Assembly (NCBI GenBank): GCA_905235495.1
Contig: CAJOMK010000108.1
Span: 1 to 13,249, forward strand
Direction: 5' to 3'
Length of the DNA: 13,249 nucleotides
Source: an uncultured Methanobrevibacter sp.
Lineage (GTDB): Archaea > Methanobacteriota > Methanobacteria > Methanobacteriales > Methanobacteriaceae
This document shows, in pieces, positions 7,226-13,249 of this stretch. A program made the translations under genes and the position numbers. The notes under the pieces are model-generated. The model searched no databases and was not told where the DNA came from. It was given only the letters and a program-made list of their open reading frames with translations. Within the stretch, counting starts at the first letter, position 1. Each line of letters starts with the position of its first letter.

Positions 7226-7683
7226 ATGAAAAATTGGAAAATAATTGGACTTATATTAATCATCCTGCTTGCTGCCGTTGCAGTTAGCGGTTGCATTGGA
7301 GATGATTCTGACTCTAGCTCATCAACACTCAATGTAGATGAAGCTAATATTTCAGAAGACGGAACATACGACTCAAAAGAAGAAGTTGCAGCCTATTTAA
7401 CCACATATCACAAACTTCCTTCCAATTATATCACTAAAAGTGAAGCAAAAGCTCTTGGATGGCATGGTGGAAGCGTAGAGAAATATGCTCTTGGAAAATG
7501 CATTGGAGGAGACACCTTTACAAATCGTCAATCCATATTGCCTATAAGCCATGAGTATAAAGAATGTGATATTGACACTTTAGGAGCATCAAGCAGAGGC
7601 CCTAAAAGAATAGTTTATTCACTGATGACTACGAAGTATACTATACCGGAGATTATTATGCAAGCTTTGAGCATTTGACTTAA
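7226..7683 (+). pseudogene. Barnase-like secreted ribonuclease lipoprotein, frameshifted near C-terminus
   Basis: Residues 1-22 are a lipoprotein signal (MKNWK, hydrophobic core, VSGC with Cys23), then a Ser/Asp-rich linker and a barnase (ribonuclease N1/T1, PF00545-type) domain from about 49. YLTTYHKLPSNYITKSEAKA and LGW match barnase closely. Lys71, Glu113, Arg124 and Arg128 correspond to barnase Lys27, Glu73, Arg83 and Arg87. After RIVYS (residue 132) the frame slips at 7622-7623 and the open frame ends at TGA 7676-7678 with an unrelated tail. Removing two bases (or adding one) restores DDYEVYYTGDYYASFEHLT and TAA 7681-7683. In that tail the position of the general acid/base His102 is Tyr. 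As written, the enzyme lacks its last strands and is probably inactive. The next gene encodes the cognate type of inhibitor. Confidence 0.85.
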
Positions 7684-7731
7684 ATATAATTTAGATAGGA
7701 TGCTCATTTATTTAATAAATAGGGGAAAAGC

Positions 7732-8034
7732 ATGGCTAATAAACTTTTGGAAAACAGACGACTTAGAAAAAAAATGAAGAAGATGATAGATAACATGAAT
7801 GAGATAGTCTTGTATGGGGAGGAAATGGAAGGAAATCCTCATGAATACATAAAGGAAAAATTGGATTTCCCAGAGTATTATGGCGAGAATCTTGATGCAT
7901 TGTTTGATTGCCTAACTGAAATGAGTAGGAAAACCATCATAATTAAAGACAGCGCTATCGTTGATGATGAAATAGTTGCCACTTTTGTAGATGCATCTGA
8001 AGAAAATCCTGATATTGATTTGATTTTGGATTAA
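7732..8034 (+). CDS. Barstar-family ribonuclease inhibitor
   Basis: A 100-residue cytoplasmic protein. Residues 46-62 (FPEYYGENLDALFDCLT) are the barstar inhibitory helix signature. Tyr49, Asp55 and Asp59 correspond to barstar Tyr29, Asp35 and Asp39, which plug the barnase active site; Trp38 of barstar is Phe58 here. Known: barstar binds barnase very tightly and protects the producing cell. Compared with bacterial barstar there are about 20 extra, very basic residues at the N-terminus (ENRRLRKKMKKM). An internal ATG at residue 22 is possible, but GGGG 6 bases before the first ATG supports the longer form. The gene is intact and starts about 50 bases after the RNase, so the two are probably co-transcribed. 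The neighbour makes the immunity assignment firm. Confidence 0.9.
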   Translation: MANKLLENRRLRKKMKKMIDNMNEIVLYGEEMEGNPHEYIKEKLDFPEYYGENLDALFDCLTEMSRKTIIIKDSAIVDDEIVATFVDASEENPDIDLILD

Positions 8035-8166
8035 GAATAAGAATACCGAAGGCAGAACAAAGGTTTTAAAGGGAAAGTATAGAAAATAAATTTAAAAATA
8101 AGAAATACTAAAAAGCACTTATTTTAAATAAATTAAGCAAATGAATAAACTTCATCCTGATAAATT

Positions 8167-9569
8167 TCAAAAATCTTTGTATTGGTAACCTGTTTTTTCT
8201 AATTCATCAAAATGAATTTTTACAAACACAGTATTGTTTTCCTTAGATTTATCTATGCTTTTAAAACTGGAATCCAAAACACAGTTATCTCTATCCAAAT
8301 AAGGGGAGTATCTCAAATAGCTTAATTCATCATCAAAAATAACTGTCTTTCCATCATTTATGGAATCGAAAATGATAATGACCCAATGTTTCATTATAAT
8401 CTGCACTGCTAGTGCCAATGAAACTCATAGCACTGAATGCAGAAACAATCAAGATCAAAAGAATTCCAAAACTTCCTTGTGTCAAAATCATAAGAGGTTT
8501 TTGACCTGTTCCTATTGTCAAAGCACTTTGCAAGCAATAGCCACACCTAACCATAAACCACCAAAACAAGGCAATATGTATCTTGAAACAAAGATAGGCC
8601 TAATCAAAAATGATAAGACAATTCCTGCAACCATTGTTAAAAATATGATTGACATTGATATTAAGGAGAAGTCCACATAATCATCTGATGATTTCTTATT
8701 TTTTAAGGAAAGATAAACTAAAGCTATCAATAAGGCTATTAAGAATATTTCCAAAATACGGCCAATGATACCTACTGAAGGGGAAAATATGAAATCAATA
8801 TAGGATATGACTGTTTCAAAGCCTATTGACTTAATCCAATAATGGTCACTTACTGTAGAAACTTGACTGAGCAATATTCCTAGCCAAGGCAGATATGCCA
8901 CAAGGGAAACAATAGTTGAGACAATCCATTTTTTCAATTCCTTCCTATTGGAATGCAACAGATAGGCAAAAAGAACTAGATATATTATTATTGATGCAAT
9001 AGCTGAGAAATAATGGGTATATGTAGAACATATAGAAGCTATTGTAAATACAATCCAAGCAATTTTTGTATCCTTTCTATGGATGATGTCATATAAATAA
9101 ATCAATTGAATGGTTATGAAGAACAATCCCCAACTATACATCTAATGACTGTTGAATAGACCATTACATTAAATAATGATACAATTAAATGAAAAGAGAC
9201 CTGCAGTCAATAATCCAAATTCCTTTTTTATTTTGGTAAAGCTTACAGCCAATATCAAAGCAATAGGAATAAGTGAAACTATCTTTCCAAGCAAAACTAA
9301 ACTTTGATTGTCCAAAGGATTAAAGGATTAAATATATTAGAGAAAACCTTTAGGATAATGTAATAAAGTAGAGGATGGACATTTACTGCAGTGGCAGAAA
9401 TCATATCCATCAAGGAAAGCCTTATGATTCCTAAAGTGTAATAATCGTCATACCCGATTCCTGGCTTTAATAAAGCATATGCTATGACAAATAAAAATAG
9501 AATTAATGAAAGAGATGAAAATAATAATCCTAAACTCTTTTTATTATTATAAAAACTTTTATTAGACAT
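8167..9569 (-). pseudogene. GT39-type membrane glycosyltransferase, multiply frameshifted
   Basis: Pieces in three frames join into one roughly 465-residue polytopic protein. Its start is probably ATG 9569, with GGTG 5 bases upstream, rather than 9605. The N-terminal part has a transmembrane helix, then GIGYDDYYTLGI and NVHPLLYYIILK, the acidic-pair and HP-LYY features of dolichyl-phosphate-mannose mannosyltransferase/ArnT-like enzymes. The middle part (YSWGLFFITIQLIYLYDI onward) has many helices and RPIFVSRYILPCFGGLWLG. The C-terminal soluble part ends at TGA 8169-8167. Lesions seen: an 8-base tandem duplication at 9317-9332; two indels near 9142 and 9174; one near 8525; one near 8382. Known: such enzymes transfer sugar from a lipid phosphate donor outside the membrane. 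In this position it would be the specificity enzyme of a gtrA/gtrB cassette. Not functional as written. Confidence 0.8.
9317..9332. repeat. 8-bp tandem duplication in GT39 gene
   Basis: GGATTAAA occurs twice in succession (9317-9324 and 9325-9332). Deleting one copy restores the reading frame through IFNPLDNQSLVLLGKIVSLI on the minus strand. It is a slippage-type lesion. Confidence 0.9.
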
Positions 9570-9620
9570 TAAAACACCATTAATAGAAATTGAAAATAAA
9601 TTCATTGATTATTCGATATT

Positions 9621-9686
9621 ATTATCTAATAGATTTACTAAGATTATCTAATAGATTAACTAAAATTATCTAATAGATTTTCTTTA
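9621..9686. repeat. Three tandem 22-bp repeats
   Basis: Three adjacent units begin ATTATCTAATAGATT at 9621, 9643 and 9665. They differ only in the last seven bases (TACTAAG, AACTAAA, TTCTTTA). Each unit contains ATCTA-A-TAGAT, a small palindrome. The array sits between GT39 and GT2, upstream of the GT39 start on the minus strand. The last unit overlaps the restored C-terminus of GT2. Confidence 0.9.
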
Positions 9687-10648
9687 ATAGATAATTTTTA
9701 TTTATTTTTTCAATATTAGATTCCCTAGTTATGTAGATAGACCTTTTTTAGATTCCATATATGTCTTATCCAAATATTTTCCTAAAATTCCTATGGAAAA
9801 TAGCTGAATTCCTCCTAAAAGAAGAATGGCACAAATAATGGAAGTCCAACCTTGAACTGCATTTCCATACAATAACTTCCTAAGTGCAAGGATAATGATC
9901 AAGAGAAATGCCAAGAGTGAGAAAACTATGCCTAAAAAGGTTGACAATGCTAAAGGCAAAGTGGAAAATGCCACAATTCCTTCTACGGAATACTTGAACA
10001 ATGACCAAAGTGACCAGCTGGTTTCATCATCAACCCTTTGAACATTTTCATATTCCACCCATTTGGTCTTGAAACCGACCCAAGTGAAGATTCCCTTGGA
10101 AAATCTGTGGTATTCATTCAATTCTAAAATTGCATCCACTACTGGACGTGCCATCAATCGATAATCCCTTGCACCATCTACAAATTCCAAATCGGAAATA
10201 TTGTTGAAGAACTTATAGAAAAGTCTTGCAAAGAAAGATCTTAATTTAGGCTCTCCCTTTCTTGAAACCCTTCTTGTAGCAATGCAGTCATAGTCTCCAG
10301 TTAAAATAAGCCTAAACATTTCAGGAAGCAAACTCGGAGAATCCTGCAAATCTGCATCCATAACAACAACATAATCTCCTGTGCTGTTTTCAATCCAGCA
10401 AACAATGCAGATTCCTTGCCGAAGTTTCTTGAAAATGAAATGTACTTTACGAAATCATCATACTCGGTTAATTGCTTGATTGAATTTAAGGTATTGTCCT
10501 TGGATCCGTCATCAACGAATATAATCTCATAATCAATGTCAAAATTATATGAAAGCACTTCGTCATAAACGCGCCTGAATTCATTATAGAATTTTAAAAC
10601 GGAACATTCTTCATTGTAACAAGGAACAACAACACTCAATAGACTTAT
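9670..10648 (-). pseudogene. GtrB/DPM1-like GT2 glycosyltransferase with two A-tract frameshifts and a lost start
   Basis: Restored, this is about 325 residues. It has a GT-A domain: SVVVPCYNEE at the N-terminus, IIFVDDGSKDNT, SRNFGKESALFAGLK, the MDADLQDSP metal-binding DxD motif, and YHRFSKGIFTWVGF. Two transmembrane helices (about residues 230-290) and a basic tail GKYLDKTYMESKK follow. Lesions: one A missing from the tract at 10387-10390 splits the gene just before MDADLQ. A second missing A at 9744-9749 cuts the tail; restoring it gives KRSIYITRESNIEKI and a TAG at 9672-9670. GGAGGT (10660-10655) is ideally placed 6 bases before ATA 10648-10646, where ATG is expected; the nearest usable start is TTG 10639. 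Known: GtrB-like enzymes charge a lipid phosphate with a hexose in the cytoplasm. It works with gtrA upstream and GT39 downstream. Confidence 0.83.
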
Positions 10649-10808
10649 ATTAAAACCTCCATATGATGAATCAATAAAAATAATTTGTTAAAATTAAGCA
10701 TTATATAATCGTATAATATTCTTAATATTCATAATCATAATCTTTTTTCTTTTTCTTACATTATACTTTAAACTAAATGATAAATTTTATTAAATATTGG
10801 AATATTCA

Positions 10809-11243
10809 TTATTTGAAAACTATCCATTTGCTATAGGCATAATTGAAAATGATGACAACAACTTGAACAATGACTTTGGAAATCAAATCCCCTATTGTCA
10901 AAATGTCAATGAAGAGAATCATTAGTCCAGTGTCTAAGATACCTGAAAACAATCTTCCTCCAAAGAAAACACCCCCTTCTTTGATAATGTTTGAATTACT
11001 GCTTTCAAATACCCAAATGCGGTTTGTGACATATGCAAACAATACAGATAAGAACCATGCGATGATATTGGAAACAATATAATTGACTCCGCATATCCTT
11101 GTAAAGAAGAGATAAACTACAAAGTTGATTATGGTAGTTAAAACTCCAAAAATGACATAAGACAATAGCTCTTTTTTAATTTCCATACTATCACTGCTTA
11201 AATAAAAAACCTTCGATTTTATTTGAAACTTTATATAATCCAT
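10809..11243 (-). CDS. GtrA-family membrane protein (putative lipid-linked sugar flippase)
   Basis: A 144-residue protein with four predicted transmembrane helices: about 27-50 (YVIFGVLTTIINFVVYLFF), 57-76 (YIVSNIIAWFLSVLFAYVTN), 95-115 and 120-140. It has the family signature NRIWVF after helix 2 and YSKWIVFK at the C-terminus. The GtrA domain begins near residue 25. The internal ATG 11186 (residue 20), preceded by GTGAT at 3 bases, would give the more typical length of about 125 residues; the ATG at 11243 has no clear ribosome binding site. Known: GtrA proteins are thought to flip polyprenyl-phosphate-sugar across the membrane for glycan decoration. It is the first gene of the minus-strand cassette with the GT2 and GT39 genes, and the only one still intact. 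Confidence 0.85.
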   Translation of the reverse strand: MDYIKFQIKSKVFYLSSDSMEIKKELLSYVIFGVLTTIINFVVYLFFTRICGVNYIVSNIIAWFLSVLFAYVTNRIWVFESSNSNIIKEGGVFFGGRLFSGILDTGLMILFIDILTIGDLISKVIVQVVVIIFNYAYSKWIVFK

Positions 11244-11390
11244 ACTATAAAAAACATTACTAATAAATTTTAAAAAACTTTGAAGAATATGATTTTTAAA
11301 TCATTGCAAACATGACAAATAATTCCTAATTATTACCAATAATTAAATAATATAAAAAATAAAATTATAATATTATATTGTAATATATAT

Positions 11391-11409
11391 CGAAAAAAAT
11401 ATTATAATT
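11391..11409 (+). promoter_or_regulatory. Candidate BRE/TATA promoter of thrS
   Basis: CGAAAAAAA followed by TATTATAA resembles an archaeal BRE plus TATA box. It lies about 40-55 bases before the thrS ATG, which allows a start site near 11430 and a short leader carrying the GGTGA ribosome binding site at 11438-11442. The whole area is A/T-rich, so other boxes are possible. Confidence 0.4.
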
Positions 11410-11446
11410 ATCTTAAATTATTTTTAAAACAAAAACTGGTGAAAAT

Positions 11447-13249
11447 ATGAGAGTTTTACTTATTCACTCTGATTATATAAAATATCAAGTAAAAAATAAA
11501 ACTCCAGTAGCTGAAGAAATCGAAGAAGCTCAAAAAGATGGAGCTTTTGATGAAGCTTTAGTTGTTTTCTCATCCATTGAAAAAGAAGATGAAGCAAATC
11601 CAAGTGCTATTGTCAAAAATTTAGTTGCTGAAGTTATAAAAACAAATGAAGAAGTCAATGCAGAAAAAGTAGTACTATACCCTTATGCACACTTATCCTC
11701 TTCACTTGGTGCTCCTAAAGTGGCAGTTCAAATATTGAAAGATGCTAAAGCTACTCTTAAGGAAGAAGGTTTAGATGTATTTAGAGTACCATTCGGATGG
11801 TATAAGGCATTTGAAATTTCATGTAAAGGACACCCACTATCTGAACTTTCAAGAACCATCACTGCAGATGCTGGTGAAGAAGAGGAAGAGAAAGAAGAGA
11901 AGAAACCATCCGCATGGTTAATCTTCAAGGATGGAGAAACCTTTGATCCTAAGGAATACAACTACGAAAGTGAAGATTTGAAAAAGCTTGTTGCATATGA
12001 ACTTGGAGAAGGTGCTTCCGATGAAGGAGAACCTCCACATGTTAAGATCATGAGAGAAAAAGAGTTATGTGACTACGAGCTTGCTTCAGATATCGGTAAC
12101 CTAAAATGGTATCCTAAAGGTAGATTGGTACATGACTTATTAGCTGATTATGTTTACAATTTTGTTGTTGATTTAGGTGCAATGCCTATTGAAACTCCAA
12201 TCTTCTATGACCTTGCAAATGATGCAATCAGAGAACATGCAGCTAAATTCGGTGAAAGACAATACAAAACCGCAAACAAAAAGGACTTGATGCTCAGATT
12301 CGCATGCTGTTTCGGTGCATTCAGAGTTCTCGGCGGATCTTTCCTTACCTGGAAAAACTTACCTGCTAAGGTTTACGAATTATCCACCTACAGTTTCAGA
12401 TTCGAGAAAAGAGGGGAAATTGTAGGTCTTAAAAGATTAAGAGCATTCACCATGCCTGATATGCACAGCTTCTGTGCTGACATGCCTCAAGCTCTTGAAG
12501 AGTTTGATGCTCAAGTGGACATGTGTGTTCAAACCGGTGTAGACCTTGATGTCAACTACGAAGCAATCTTCAGAGCAACAGAAGAATTCTATGAAGAAAA
12601 TAAGGAATGGATGGAAGCAACCGCTAAAAGAATCGGCAAACCATTATTACTCGAAATCTTACCTGAAAGAAAACATTACTGGTCCTGTAAAATCGACTTT
12701 GCAGCTATTGACTACTTAGGAAGACCTATTGAAAACCCTACTGTACAGATAGATGTTGAAAGTGGTAGAAGATTCGGCATCGAGTATGTTGATGAAAACG
12801 AAGATGCTCAAAATCCAATTATCTTACACTGTTCCCCAACTGGAAGTGTAGAAAGAGTAATCTGCAGTCTTCTTGAAAACACTGCAAAAGAAGATGGAAA
12901 AGCTCCAATGTTACCAGTATGGTTAAGTCCATCACAAGTCAGAATCTTGCCAATCGGTGAAAAACACTTAGACTATGCTAACGAATTGGCTGATAAGATT
13001 GCAGCAGCTGACATTCGTGTAGATGTAGACAACAGTGATGACAGAGTCGGTAAGAAAATCAGAAATGCTTCCAAAGAATGGATCCCTTACATCGTTGTAA
13101 TCGGTGACAAGGAAGTTGAAACTGACAATTATAATGTAACTGTAAGAAAAACTGGTGAAAAGGTTGACATGACTGCAGATGAACTTATCACAACAGTTAA
13201 GGAAGAAACCAAAGGAATGCCTTTCAGAAGACTTCCATTACCAAGAAAC
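11447..13249 (+). CDS. thrS: Threonyl-tRNA synthetase, archaeal type (C-terminal end cut by window)
   Basis: 601 open codons without a stop. Residues 1 to about 140 (MRVLLIHSDYIKYQVKNKTP onward) are the archaeal N-terminal domain related to D-aminoacyl-tRNA deacylase, which hydrolyses Ser-tRNA(Thr). An acidic linker, GEEEEEKEEKK, follows at about 145-155. The class II catalytic core has motif 1 near 245 (MPIETPIF), motif 2 near 318-345 (FRFEKRG, then RAFTMPDMHSF) and motif 3 (SPTGSVERV, from about 463). Zinc ligands are probably Cys288, His340 and His461. The C-terminal anticodon-binding domain (PVWLSPSQVRILPIGE) ends in PFRRLPLPR, close to the usual family end, so only a few residues lie outside. 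GGTGA lies 4 bases before the ATG. The gene is intact and essential, and serves as a lesion-free control for the window. Confidence 0.97.
   Translation, partial: MRVLLIHSDYIKYQVKNKTPVAEEIEEAQKDGAFDEALVVFSSIEKEDEANPSAIVKNLVAEVIKTNEEVNAEKVVLYPYAHLSSSLGAPKVAVQILKDAKATLKEEGLDVFRVPFGWYKAFEISCKGHPLSELSRTITADAGEEEEEKEEKKPSAWLIFKDGETFDPKEYNYESEDLKKLVAYELGEGASDEGEPPHVKIMREKELCDYELASDIGNLKWYPKGRLVHDLLADYVYNFVVDLGAMPIETPIFYDLANDAIREHAAKFGERQYKTANKKDLMLRFACCFGAFRVLGGSFLTWKNLPAKVYELSTYSFRFEKRGEIVGLKRLRAFTMPDMHSFCADMPQALEEFDAQVDMCVQTGVDLDVNYEAIFRATEEFYEENKEWMEATAKRIGKPLLLEILPERKHYWSCKIDFAAIDYLGRPIENPTVQIDVESGRRFGIEYVDENEDAQNPIILHCSPTGSVERVICSLLENTAKEDGKAPMLPVWLSPSQVRILPIGEKHLDYANELADKIAAADIRVDVDNSDDRVGKKIRNASKEWIPYIVVIGDKEVETDNYNVTVRKTGEKVDMTADELITTVKEETKGMPFRRLPLPRN

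Noticed and set aside
8360..8680. Plus-strand 106-residue open frame within the GT39 region
   Set aside because: It is antisense to clear GT39 pieces in three frames; its composition is irregular and no family resemblance is seen.
9621..9686. CRISPR array
   Set aside because: The three units are directly adjacent with no spacers between them and only a 15-base core is conserved, so this is a tandem repeat.
10380..10400. Programmed ribosomal frameshift in GT2
   Set aside because: The tract is only four bases, with no classical slippery heptamer and no clear downstream structure. A second frameshift and a missing ATG in the same gene make damage or sequencing error more likely.
9729..10639. 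Two separate overlapping glycosyltransferase genes
   Set aside because: The upstream open frame covers the start of a GT2 domain and the downstream one begins exactly at its MDADLQ motif. Adding one A to the tract at 10387-10390 gives a continuous family-like protein, so it is one broken gene.

Overview
The window looks like chromosomal DNA of a low-GC methanogenic archaeon of the Methanobacteriales, most likely Methanobrevibacter. The evidence is a complete-looking archaeal threonyl-tRNA synthetase with the D-aminoacyl-tRNA-deacylase-like editing domain, TrmB and HxlR type regulators, a methanogen-type prephenate dehydrogenase with a C-terminal extension, GGTGA-like ribosome binding sites, and very AT-rich spacers. 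The genus is inferred from overall resemblance, not from a database search.

Layout. 1-105 (-): first 35 codons of ilvD. 293-475 (-): small AbrB/MazE-type DNA-binding protein. 679-2709: a stress module on the minus strand, a cupin and a hybrid-cluster protein (hcp), divergent from a TrmB regulator (2710-3495, +). An inverted repeat in the shared intergenic region is a candidate operator. hcp has one in-frame TAA inside its N-terminal iron-sulfur motif. 3608-4194: remains of a divergent MFS transporter/HxlR regulator pair, joined by a deletion. 4348-5736 (+): a tyrA-like prephenate dehydrogenase broken by several lesions. 5885-6976 (-): an intact MurG/GT28-like glycosyltransferase. 7226-8034 (+): a barnase-like lipoprotein RNase, frameshifted and with Tyr at the catalytic His position, followed by an intact barstar. 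8167-11243 (-): a gtrA / gtrB-like GT2 / GT39 glycosylation cassette in which only gtrA is intact. 11447-13249 (+): thrS, cut by the window end a few codons before its expected C-terminus.

How the parts may work together. hcp, the cupin and TrmB look like a redox or nitrosative stress response. The Gtr cassette would flip a lipid-linked sugar and add it to a surface glycan or protein. The MurG-like enzyme is also a candidate cell-envelope gene. The barnase/barstar pair has toxin/immunity architecture with a predicted membrane-anchored, externally exposed RNase.

The most striking property is the density of gene lesions: roughly 16 frameshifts, stops, a lost start and a deletion. They fall in hcp, the MFS/HxlR remnant, tyrA, the RNase, GT2 and GT39. 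thrS, GT28, trmB, gtrA, the cupin, barstar and AbrB show none. This clustering favours real gene decay over random sequencing error, although several lesions sit in homopolymers and need read-level checking.
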